A stretch of 64,000 nt of DNA from Hyphomicrobiales bacterium (GTDB lineage Bacteria > Pseudomonadota > Alphaproteobacteria > Rhizobiales > Rhizobiaceae): the NCBI GenBank assembly GCA_900471525.1, contig UCEZ01000035.1, positions 62,001-126,000 on the forward strand. The letters run 5' to 3'. Shown here piece after piece: positions 44,833 to 52,513 of this stretch (its first letter is position 1; each line of letters opens with the position of its first letter). The position numbers and the translations under genes were made by a program. The notes under the pieces were generated by a model, which did not search any database, was not told the DNA's origin, and worked only from the letters and a program-made list of their open reading frames with translations.

Positions 44833-45957
44833 ATGAACTCCCCTTTGACTATTTTCGACGCCGAACTCAAGGTCTTCGGGGCCCCTGGGCGCTATGTGCA
44901 GGGGCGCGGGATCCTTCACCGCATCGGCGACTTCGCGCACCAGGTCGGCCGCAGCGCCGTGCTGGTGGCCGATGTTCATATCCTGCCGCTTGTCGAGCAG
45001 ACCATCCGCAGTTCCTGCGAACGGAGCGGCATCTCCCTCATTGTGCTTCCGTTCCAGGGTCGCCTCGGTCCGCAGACCGGCGGCGAGCTTGCCGCGATGC
45101 TGGGCGCCGAGACGCCGTCGATCGTTATGGCCGCGGGTGGTGGACGGGCGATCGACGCCGGCAAGGCGCTCGCCGATACGCGGTCCTTGCGGCTGATCAC
45201 CATTCCCACGGTCGCCTCCAACGATGCGCCGACAAGCAAGAACTATGTGCTCTACGACGAGCATGAAATGCTTCTCGAAGTCCGGCACCTCGCCCGCAAC
45301 CCGGATTTCGTGGTCGTCGATACCGCGGTGCTTGCCAACGCGCCAAAATCCATGTTTGCCGCCGGGCTGGGTGACGCGCTCTCCAAGAAGGCCGAAGCGC
45401 TCGCCTGCGCCGCTGGTCGGGGCGTCACCATGTTCCGGTCGCGCCCGACGCTGCTTGCCGGCACGATCGCCGCAGCATGCTACGACACGTTGATCGCGCA
45501 TGGCCGGGCAGCCTATGACGCCGCCGGCACGGGTGAGGTAACCGGATCCTTTGAAGCCGCTGTTGAAGCCATGATCCTGATGGCCGGTCTCGGTTTCGAA
45601 AGCGGTGGTCTTTCCGTGCCCCATGCGCTGACGCGCGGCCTGCCGCTGCTGCCGGGTGTCGTCGCCAAACCGCATGGCTTGCAGGTCGCCTACGGGCTTG
45701 TCGTGCACCACCGGCTTCTGGGCGAGGCCATGCCCGCAGCACTCCTCGATCTCTACCGCCACGCAGGGCTTCCGCTTTGCCTCTCGGACCTGACGTCCAC
45801 CAGAATCGAGCGGTCGCAGCTGATCGACGTGGCGCAGGCATCGATTGCCGTGCCGCACATGCTCAATTTTCCAAGAACGCTGACCGTCGACGATCTGGTG
45901 GACGCCATGCTCGCCATCGAGGCGGAGACCATTCGGCGCCCTGCCGTTGCCAACTGA
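44833..45957 (+). CDS. Iron/zinc-containing dehydrogenase, glycerol dehydrogenase (GldA)-like
   Basis: 374 residues. NAD site MAAGGGRAIDAGKALAD (~98-115), IPTVASNDAPTSKN (~122-135), metal ligands Asp in AAGLGDALSKKAEA (~180) and two His in SVPHALTRG (~258) and VAKPHGLQVAYG (~276). GldA interconverts glycerol and dihydroxyacetone; relatives act on other vicinal diols or 1-phosphates. The preceding base context has no strong Shine-Dalgarno, though ATAGAGGCATCTGC precedes the ATG. Confidence 0.9.
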   Translation: MNSPLTIFDAELKVFGAPGRYVQGRGILHRIGDFAHQVGRSAVLVADVHILPLVEQTIRSSCERSGISLIVLPFQGRLGPQTGGELAAMLGAETPSIVMAAGGGRAIDAGKALADTRSLRLITIPTVASNDAPTSKNYVLYDEHEMLLEVRHLARNPDFVVVDTAVLANAPKSMFAAGLGDALSKKAEALACAAGRGVTMFRSRPTLLAGTIAAACYDTLIAHGRAAYDAAGTGEVTGSFEAAVEAMILMAGLGFESGGLSVPHALTRGLPLLPGVVAKPHGLQVAYGLVVHHRLLGEAMPAALLDLYRHAGLPLCLSDLTSTRIERSQLIDVAQASIAVPHMLNFPRTLTVDDLVDAMLAIEAETIRRPAVAN

Positions 45958-45970
45958 AGAGGAAGACAAA

Positions 45971-46681
45971 ATGCCCAATAAGGATCGGGGAACGCCCCTT
46001 GCCGTCGTGACCGGAGGTGGAACCGGTATAGGCCGGGCCGTCGCGGAACTCCTGACGGAAAGCGGCTATGAAGTGATCGCACTGGGTCTCGATCGGGATG
46101 CCGATCTGCCCGCTGAAATCGCCTTCCACACCGTCGACATCACCGAGACGGCGGCAAGCGTCGCAGCCCTGCCGGAGGGACGACCGGTTTCGGCGCTCGT
46201 CAACTGTGCCGGCATGCTGCGGCACCAGCAGGAATGGGAGACCGAGGCTTTCGAGCAGGTCATGCGCGTCAATCTGACGGCCGGCTTCGCGCTCGCCAAC
46301 GCCCTCGTCGATCGGCTCGAACAGGCCGGTGGCGCCGTTGTCAACGTCGCCTCCATGTGGGCCATCTTCGGTTCGCCCGGTGCGCCCGCCTATACGGCCA
46401 GCAAGGCGGCCGTTGCGGCCGTCACCCGATCCCAGGCCGTCGCCTGGGCCAAGCGTGGCGTGCGCGTCAACTCCGTCGCACCGGGCTGGGTAGAAACACG
46501 GATTTCCGAAAAGGCCCGCACCGATGCCGAACGGGCCGAACGCATCAACGCCCGCATCCCCATGGGGCGCTGGGCCAAACCCACCGAAGTAGCCTCCGTC
46601 GTCCGGTTCCTTCTGTCGGAGGATGCTGGCTACGTGACCGGGACCATGATCCCTATCGATGGCGGCTATTCAATCTGCTGA
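45971..46681 (+). CDS. Short-chain dehydrogenase/reductase
   Basis: 236 residues from the ATG with GAGGAAGAC upstream. TGGGTGIGRAVAELL (~14-28), catalytic VASMW region and YTASK (~140), C-terminus GYVTGTMIPIDGGYSIC. Two-domain order typical of sugar-alcohol dehydrogenases. Follows the GldA-like gene by 13 nt in one operon. Confidence 0.92.
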   Translation: MPNKDRGTPLAVVTGGGTGIGRAVAELLTESGYEVIALGLDRDADLPAEIAFHTVDITETAASVAALPEGRPVSALVNCAGMLRHQQEWETEAFEQVMRVNLTAGFALANALVDRLEQAGGAVVNVASMWAIFGSPGAPAYTASKAAVAAVTRSQAVAWAKRGVRVNSVAPGWVETRISEKARTDAERAERINARIPMGRWAKPTEVASVVRFLLSEDAGYVTGTMIPIDGGYSIC

Positions 46682-46692
46682 GGAGGCATAAT

Positions 46693-47667
46693 ATGAAAGC
46701 CTGGATTCACGAAAAGACCGGTGATCCGGATGTGCTCAAGCTTCGCGACCGGCCAAAACCCGAACCGGGGCCGGGCGAACTTCTGATCCGCAACCGCGCG
46801 ATCGGCCTCAATCCGGTGGACTGGAAGTTCATTCTCTGGGGTCACGATGCCTGGGATTGGCCACATATTCCCGGCGTCGATGGGGCGGGTGAAGTGGAGG
46901 CACTCGGTGAAGGCGCCGCCAACATCGCCGTGGGAGCGCGCGTCGCCTATCACAACGACCTGCTGAAACCGGGCTCCTTCGCCGAGTACACGGTGATCCC
47001 GGCACGCGCCGCCATTCCCCTGCCGGAGACCCTGCCCTTCGCTGCCGCTGCGGCGATCCCCTGCCCGGGCCTGACGGCGCAGCAGGCCGTGGACAAGGTC
47101 GCGCTCTGGCCGGGCGCCCATGTGCTGGTCACGGGCGCGTCCGGCGCGGTCGGCGGCGCCTTGCTTCAGCTTGCGCGCGAACGGGGTTGGGTCATCCATG
47201 CCGTCGGTTCGGCCTCGCAGCCGGAGCGCCTGCTTCGCCTCGGCGCCGCAACCGTCACGGACTATCGCAAGGACGGCTGGAGGGAGGACTGGGTACGGCG
47301 GGCAAAGCATCAGCCGCTGCGGGCGGTCTTCGACTTGGTCGGCGGCGCCCATGCGGCGAGCCTTGCGCCACTCCTGACCGCCAACGGCCATCTGGTCTGC
47401 ATCCAGGATCGGCAGGAAACTGCGCCGCTCCCCGCCTTCTCGACGACCATCTCGCTGCATGAGGTGGGCCTCAATGCGATGCATGCCCACGCCTGCGATC
47501 GCCAATGGGGCCGCCTCGTCGCCTCCGGCGCCGAAATGGCAACGAAGATCGCCTGCGGCGAGTTCGATCCCCAGATTATCGAGACCGTCGATTTCGACGA
47601 CCTGCCCAACGCGGTAGCGCGCCTGAAGGACGGCCCCAACCCCGGCAATCGTGTTGTGGCGTTGTAG
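46693..47667 (+). CDS. Zinc-independent MDR-family NADPH:quinone-reductase-like protein
   Basis: 324 residues with GAGGAGG upstream. Lacks the structural and catalytic zinc Cys. MDR core: GLNPVDWKFILWG (~38), IPGVDGAGEVEALGEG, HVLVTGASGAVGGALLQLARERGW (~138-161). The last gene of the plus-strand operon; no terminator is obvious. May reduce an enone or quinone arising from the pathway. Confidence 0.88.
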   Translation: MKAWIHEKTGDPDVLKLRDRPKPEPGPGELLIRNRAIGLNPVDWKFILWGHDAWDWPHIPGVDGAGEVEALGEGAANIAVGARVAYHNDLLKPGSFAEYTVIPARAAIPLPETLPFAAAAAIPCPGLTAQQAVDKVALWPGAHVLVTGASGAVGGALLQLARERGWVIHAVGSASQPERLLRLGAATVTDYRKDGWREDWVRRAKHQPLRAVFDLVGGAHAASLAPLLTANGHLVCIQDRQETAPLPAFSTTISLHEVGLNAMHAHACDRQWGRLVASGAEMATKIACGEFDPQIIETVDFDDLPNAVARLKDGPNPGNRVVAL

Positions 47668-47760
47668 CTGCTTCGCAGATGACAACACGCCCACTTCTGT
47701 CGGAGAAAACGAAGCCTGCCTCTCAGCAGCACCGCGACGATACGCGAACATATCGAGCGC

Positions 47761-47777
47761 CTTGATGGGGTTCGAAC
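47761..47777. repeat. tRNA-T-arm-like 17-nt motif, copy 1
   Basis: CTTGATGGGGTTCGAAC. Opposite strand gives GTTCGAACCCC, like a tRNA T-loop plus acceptor side. Four same-orientation copies occur (here, 49797, 55007, 57411), sharing CTTGA--GG--TCGAAC. The intergenic stretch 47668-47791 holds nothing else recognisable. Confidence 0.6.
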
Positions 47778-47791
47778 TATACACCTAGTCA

Positions 47792-48664
47792 TCAGGAGCG
47801 GCGACCACTCGGCGACTGGCCGAAGCTTTCCCTGTAGCGCCGGGCGAAATGTGAGCGTGAGGCATAGCCGGCGGCCTCGGCGGCGGCAAAACTCGATGCG
47901 CCGGAGGCGAGTGCGGTTTGGCCAGCTCGCAGGCGCTCGGTTCGAAGAACGTTACGGAAGGACGTGCCCGTCGCCGCAAGCCGGCGGCGCAGCGTCGAAG
48001 CCCCGAGGCCGAGACGGTCGGCGACGCGCTCGACCGTCCAGTCCTCCGAGGGCACGCTTCCGATGAGCCAGGCCACCTCCTCCGGCAGGCTAGCCTCGAA
48101 CAATGGACGGGCGGCAGCGACCGGCCGCAGAAGCGTCAACACTTCCATCAGCCGCACCGCCTTGACGGCTTCGCCCAACGCTTCACTGGCGATCGCCGTC
48201 GCCGCATGAATAAGCGTATGCACGAGATCCGGATCGAGCGGCACACGGAACTGCCGGTCGCCATCACGAGGTCTCGTCTTTTCGCCCCCCGTCAGCGGCG
48301 CCATGCCGGCCGGCAGCGCCGGCACCTCCAGCAACAGTGATTCATAGAGGGATGTAGGCCCCGCGGGAATATTGACGACATCCATCGGAACCTGCGCGGG
48401 AAGGACGAAGACAGTGCCCGGCTCGAAGAAATGCGTCGTGTCGCCGAGCCACACTTCCTTGCGGCCCCTCAACATGATGCCAATGATGGGGCACGGAAGT
48501 TCGATCGCCCTGAACCGCTCCTGATCGATGGAGCAATAGGAAAACAGGCGATTACCATGCGCATATCGCCCGGCCGTGCCGTCTGGCGCCATCATCGGCC
48601 GCAGGCGCTCCACGAGCATGGACCTGAGATGGGCGTCGTCGCTGCTTTTGTAATGAATGTTCAT
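47792..48664 (-). CDS. AraC-family transcriptional regulator
   Basis: 290 residues from the ATG at 48662-48664. N-terminal AraC_N-type cupin region (LPCPIIGIMLRGRKEVWLGD, FFEPGTVFVLPAQVPMDVVN) and C-terminal double HTH (WTVERVADRLGLGASTLRRRLAATGTSFRNVLRTERL, then AAAEAAGYASRSHFARRYRESFGQSPS). Divergent from the lactonase-like gene at 48800, which it probably controls. Confidence 0.92.
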   Translation of the reverse strand: MNIHYKSSDDAHLRSMLVERLRPMMAPDGTAGRYAHGNRLFSYCSIDQERFRAIELPCPIIGIMLRGRKEVWLGDTTHFFEPGTVFVLPAQVPMDVVNIPAGPTSLYESLLLEVPALPAGMAPLTGGEKTRPRDGDRQFRVPLDPDLVHTLIHAATAIASEALGEAVKAVRLMEVLTLLRPVAAARPLFEASLPEEVAWLIGSVPSEDWTVERVADRLGLGASTLRRRLAATGTSFRNVLRTERLRAGQTALASGASSFAAAEAAGYASRSHFARRYRESFGQSPSGRRS

Positions 48665-48773
48665 GGCCGAAACGATAATGCAGGACACACTCGGAAAAAA
48701 CCACATAGGTGAGCGTTTCGGGCTCGAAATCGATCAAACCGGACCCTCCCCGGTGAACAGGATGCGTCAAAAG

Positions 48774-48797
48774 CAGTCTCCACATCCATGGAGACTG
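48774..48797 (+). promoter_or_regulatory. Hairpin that can cover the ribosome binding site of the MBL gene
   Basis: CAGTCTCCA (48774-48782) pairs perfectly with TGGAGACTG (48789-48797) over loop CATCCA. The second arm holds the GGAG (48790-48793) that lies 6 nt before the ATG at 48800, so translation initiation could depend on melting. Confidence 0.5.
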
Positions 48798-48799
48798 AC

Positions 48800-49630
48800 A
48801 TGACCCCGATTACAACAATCCTCTTTTCCGCTGCTGCACTGATGGCGTCCACGGCCCATTCCGCCGAGGTCGAGCTCTGGCGGCTCGACTGCGGCGAGAT
48901 CGAGGTCCGCGACCTTTCGCTGTTTTCCGATACCTACAATCACGTCGGCGAGAAACGGACGCTGACCGACAGCTGCTACGTGATCCGCCACAACCAGGAC
49001 TATATGCTCTGGGACACTGGCTTGCCGGCCGGCCTTCTGGGGGCAAAGCTCGATCCGAATGCGGTCCTCGCGCCAACGCTCGCAAAGGACATTCCGACCC
49101 AGCTCGCGGAAATTGGCGTTAGGCCCGAGCAGATCAGCCGCCTCGGCATCAGCCACAACCATTTCGACCATGTCGGACAGGCCGCGACATTTCCGCAGGC
49201 GACCTTAATGATCGACGCGGCCGATCTCGCCCAGTTCAAGGCCGATCCCCTACCCTTCGCCGTCGATCCGGCCTTCATCAAGCCGTGGCTCGACGGTGGA
49301 TCGAAGGTTGACGCCATCTCGGGCGACCGTGACGTCTTCGGCGATGGAACGGTAACCATTCTCTCGACGCCGGGTCACACGCCGGGCGAAACAAGTCTGC
49401 TGGTGCGCCTGGCAGAAACCGGACCGATCGTGCTTTCCGGCGACGTCGCGCATTTCGAGGAGCAGTTCGAGAACCGTGGTGTACCAGGGTTCAACTTCGA
49501 CCGCGCCGAAACGCTGGCGTCGATGGAGCGGCTGATAGGGATCGCCACGGCGATTGATGCCACCCTTATCGTGCAGCATGACGCCAAGGATATCGCCAAG
49601 TTGCCGGCCTTCCCGAAAAGTGCCAGGTAG
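48800..49630 (+). CDS. Exported metallo-beta-lactamase-fold hydrolase, N-acyl-homoserine-lactonase-like
   Basis: 276 residues from the ATG with GGAG at 6 nt; an ATG at 48788 would add METD. A signal peptide ends STAHSA. Metal motif GISHNHFDHVG (HxHxDH, residues ~116-125), later His in STPGHTPGE (~194) and Asp in LSGDVAHF (~214). Close in pattern to AttM/AiiA-type lactonases but periplasmic. Followed by a terminator. Substrate could be a lactone signal or another ester. Confidence 0.85.
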   Translation: MTPITTILFSAAALMASTAHSAEVELWRLDCGEIEVRDLSLFSDTYNHVGEKRTLTDSCYVIRHNQDYMLWDTGLPAGLLGAKLDPNAVLAPTLAKDIPTQLAEIGVRPEQISRLGISHNHFDHVGQAATFPQATLMIDAADLAQFKADPLPFAVDPAFIKPWLDGGSKVDAISGDRDVFGDGTVTILSTPGHTPGETSLLVRLAETGPIVLSGDVAHFEEQFENRGVPGFNFDRAETLASMERLIGIATAIDATLIVQHDAKDIAKLPAFPKSAR

Positions 49631-49643
49631 CGCCGTTCTACAA

Positions 49644-49673
49644 CCCGGCCGTCCGATAGTTCGGCCGGGCTTT
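49644..49673 (+). terminator. Terminator after the MBL gene
   Basis: CCCGGCCG (49644-49651) pairs with CGGCCGGG (49662-49669) over a 10-nt loop, followed by CTTT (49670-49673). It starts 14 nt past the stop. The remaining spacer to 49870 contains only the 17-nt repeat. Confidence 0.7.
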
Positions 49674-49796
49674 GCGCTGTACCCTTGCTACGGCGGGAAA
49701 GGCGCGACGCCCTTTTTTGCATCATGCCCTACACCAATCTCGCTAGCATGAGCGCAAAACGATAATCAGGCATTGATGGTAAGTAAGTCGATTAGT

Positions 49797-49813
49797 CTTG
49801 ATGGGAATCGAAC
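49797..49813. repeat. tRNA-T-arm-like 17-nt motif, copy 2
   Basis: CTTGATGGGAATCGAAC, differing from copy 1 at two positions. It separates the AraC/MBL pair from the HipBA module; no full tRNA can be folded from the flanks. Confidence 0.6.
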
Positions 49814-49869
49814 CATCCACCCGGTCTTCCGAGGGGCTGAGCACTGAAAACTGACGTTCATTCAATGGC

Positions 49870-51132
49870 TTAAGTCACCTGTTCCGTGATTCTCTGCAGC
49901 GAACCAGCACGACTTGAGATAACCTTGCGAATTGCACTCAGGATGGGATGTTTGATGCCCTCGTCAGCAAGCTCTGCAATAAGGGCGTCGGCCTCATGCA
50001 CAATCCTCTCAGCCATCTGGGCGAGATCGCGAACAAGGATGCGCTGAGCAGCCTTTGTATCGGGCACGAGTGTCACCCAGTGCTTCAGCTGGATCGTATC
50101 GGGTACATCGCGACCGCCAATCTTCATCGCAAGCCTCTTCGACAAACGCGGATAAACGGCCGTGCAGACCACATCGTAGATCGGCGCCAGATCCGGTGTA
50201 TCTGAGCCGTAAAGCAGTGCATAATTCTTACCGTGGGCATCGGCGTTGCCAACAAGATAATGGAAGACCAGCATTCGGATGAATTGTAACCGGTCCGCGA
50301 CTGGTCTCGCGCAGGCCTGGTCGATCAGAGCGAGGGATCGCTCTGTTCCCGGTCCGCCCTCAGCCTCATATTTCAGCTCCGGCGGCACGCTGAGCGCCTG
50401 GCAGAAATCCTCCTGGTGGAGCCTTTCGATTTTGCCGTCGACGGTTTTCGTCCGATCATAGCGCTCGACCAGGAGAAAGGCAGTGGCTCCGCCGAGGCGC
50501 ATCTCCACGCGGGGCACCGGCAGTTTGAGGCGCCCAGCAAGGCGCATGCAGAAGTATTCATTCTCCACCGTGCCTTCCAACACTTGAATAAAGGGTTTCA
50601 AGATATGCGTCGTTGGTCGACCATCTCTTGCCAAGGCGATAGAAGCGCCATTAACGATGACCGCCAGTTTATCCTGCGCGCCTGCCAGCGATAGCCGAAT
50701 GCCGTCTTCTCCGCCCAGCAAAGGTCGAGTCCGCAGCCTGCTGAGAATTTCATCTAGCTGTTCCGGACTGAGAATTTCGATGTCAGAATCGCTTGAGGCC
50801 TCGGGCGCCGTGCCTTCGGGGTAGAGTGACAGGGCTCCTGCGCATTCGCCACCAATGACTTCGAGCAGCCCGAACGCGTTGCCTACCGAGAGGCCAAGCG
50901 CACCGGCGAGACGTTGCCTCGCGCCTTCGTCCGGTAAAAGTCCAGAAAAAAACGGGCGGACCACCTGATCACCAAAAGGCTCTTCTTGCAGCGGCATTGA
51001 GAACGAAATCGCCCGCGATCTCTGTTCTGCAAGATAAGCGCTGTCGTAGGTGAAGGTCAGCATGCCGTCGTCAAGCCGGCCGAGTACGCCGGCCTTGGTC
51101 TCGCGAAAATAGACGTCCAGCAAGTTGGTCAT
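49870..51132 (-). CDS. HipA-family serine/threonine kinase toxin
   Basis: 420 residues. N-terminal HipA couple domain (VYFRETKAGVLGRLDDGMLTFTYDSAYL; FSGLLPDEGARQRLAGALGLS) and kinase core: LSLAGAQDKLAVIVNG (P-loop-like), THILKPF, NEYFCMRLAGRLKLPVP, catalytic LVGNADAHGKNYALLY (~305-320) and metal-binding LAPIYDVVCT. HipA kinases phosphorylate tRNA synthetases and cause dormancy. Its start overlaps the end of the hipB-like gene. Confidence 0.93.
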   Translation of the reverse strand: MTNLLDVYFRETKAGVLGRLDDGMLTFTYDSAYLAEQRSRAISFSMPLQEEPFGDQVVRPFFSGLLPDEGARQRLAGALGLSVGNAFGLLEVIGGECAGALSLYPEGTAPEASSDSDIEILSPEQLDEILSRLRTRPLLGGEDGIRLSLAGAQDKLAVIVNGASIALARDGRPTTHILKPFIQVLEGTVENEYFCMRLAGRLKLPVPRVEMRLGGATAFLLVERYDRTKTVDGKIERLHQEDFCQALSVPPELKYEAEGGPGTERSLALIDQACARPVADRLQFIRMLVFHYLVGNADAHGKNYALLYGSDTPDLAPIYDVVCTAVYPRLSKRLAMKIGGRDVPDTIQLKHWVTLVPDTKAAQRILVRDLAQMAERIVHEADALIAELADEGIKHPILSAIRKVISSRAGSLQRITEQVT

Positions 51133-51356
51133 GAGCGCGTACCCTGTCGACGACCGACCGAAACGACGAGGCCGAGACCGGCGGCGACCTGCAGCGCGCG
51201 GCCAATCTGGCAGCTCTCTTTTCCGGCCTCGAGTTCACGCAGAAAACGTACGCCGACGCCAATCACCCCGGCGAGCTGCTCCTGCGTCAAACCTTGCTGT
51301 TTGCGCTCCTGACGGATGAGGATACCGAGACTTTTCGTATCTAAGATCTTTTCCAT
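51129..51356 (-). CDS. HipB-like XRE-family antitoxin
   Basis: 75 residues from the ATG at 51354-51356, with AGGG about 6 nt upstream. HTH_XRE: LGILIRQERKQQGLTQEQLAGVIGVGVRFLRELEAGK, then ALQVAAGLGLVV. Overlaps hipA by ATGA, the standard antitoxin-first order. Autoregulates the pair by analogy with HipB. Confidence 0.9.
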   Translation of the reverse strand: MEKILDTKSLGILIRQERKQQGLTQEQLAGVIGVGVRFLRELEAGKESCQIGRALQVAAGLGLVVSVGRRQGTRS

Positions 51357-51503
51357 AATCATCCCTATCGGGCCGATTATATCAGCGGAAGGTGCAAAGG
51401 GAAGATAAAAGAACCGAGCGGGACGATTTGTAGGTTCGCTTGCTTTCCACTGCCAAAATAGACCCGGTCGGGATGAGTGAACCAAAGAGCGATCGCCTCA
51501 TGT

Positions 51504-52421
51504 TCAATGCTTGAAGCAATTCTCACGATGCCACCTCAGGAATTGGGGATGTGGACGCTCGAAAACCCTGCCCGGCACGATTGCCCTTCCGGTCCTGTTG
51601 AGTAGACCTTGAATGCCGCCAGGATCATTCGCCTGACGCGAGATCAGGATATCAAGATCATCCGACAAACCGATCAGACCGCGGTCGAACATCCAGTGTG
51701 CAGTGCCCGAAAGCGCAATCCCGTTGGAAAGAATATCGGGACCGCTCGCTTCCACGGGGCGGATGTGAGCTGCATCGACCTCCGCTCGGCCGCCGCCGTT
51801 GATGAGCTTCAATCCCGTGATGGCGCATCGTTTATCATAGGCCTGCAGAACGAGCCGGCGAAACAGCCGATTTCGAACGATCCGCGACGAGAGTTGCGTG
51901 ACCCGGTCGCGCTCCTGCGCGAACATGAGCGGCGCTTGAGGTTCATCTGAAAATCCATCGACCGGAGGCGTCACCCACGGCTCATCCAACCGAGGCAGTT
52001 CAGGCTCATGCTCGTCGATGCCGATCAATACGATGCGGTTGAAATCCGCCGCGGATATCGAACGCACTGCCGACTGTGCCCTGCCGGAAATGCGGCCCTC
52101 TTCATTCAACACGCCTCGCTCGATGACACCGTCTGGCCCACTGAACGGAACGGGATTGATGAAGTCGAGATAGCTACTGTGTTCTATCAGCGCCAGATAC
52201 ATGCTAGGCGCCTTCGGATCAGGAATGACCCGTTCAACCTTGGCGACAGCAAAATAGCCACGGGTCGCAGCGACCTTCCGAGGCTCGTAATAGACGATCC
52301 AGTCACCGACACATGCCTGGACACGACCGAGGTACTGGCCCGGGAACTGATATTGTTCAGCCGGGCTGTCGTCGTAAATCGAATCTGATCGGTGAATGAA
52401 AACCCCGAATCCCATTCGCAA
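51504..52421 (-). CDS. HNH endonuclease with N-terminal PUA/EVE-like domain
   Basis: 305 residues. The C-terminal part is an HNH nuclease: RNRLFRRLVLQAYDKRCAITGLKLINGGGRAEVDAAHIRPVEASGPDILSNGIALSG (two Cys-less beta-hairpin, AHI His, N of LSNG, H of TAHWMFD; residues ~185-245). The N-terminal ~110 residues (QYQFPGQYLGRVQACVGDWIVYYEPRK, GYFAVAKVERVIPDP) resemble the PUA-like sensor domains that read modified bases. Such architecture occurs in type IV-like restriction enzymes. Divergent from the recombinase gene. Confidence 0.8.
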   Translation of the reverse strand: MRMGFGVFIHRSDSIYDDSPAEQYQFPGQYLGRVQACVGDWIVYYEPRKVAATRGYFAVAKVERVIPDPKAPSMYLALIEHSSYLDFINPVPFSGPDGVIERGVLNEEGRISGRAQSAVRSISAADFNRIVLIGIDEHEPELPRLDEPWVTPPVDGFSDEPQAPLMFAQERDRVTQLSSRIVRNRLFRRLVLQAYDKRCAITGLKLINGGGRAEVDAAHIRPVEASGPDILSNGIALSGTAHWMFDRGLIGLSDDLDILISRQANDPGGIQGLLNRTGRAIVPGRVFERPHPQFLRWHRENCFKH

Positions 52422-52513
52422 CCTTTAGCATGGCGCTCTCGATGCTTCATTTGGAATCTTGGGACAAACCCTGAACCCAAACGCTCCCAGACGGCCACAA
52501 AACCAATTGTTAA

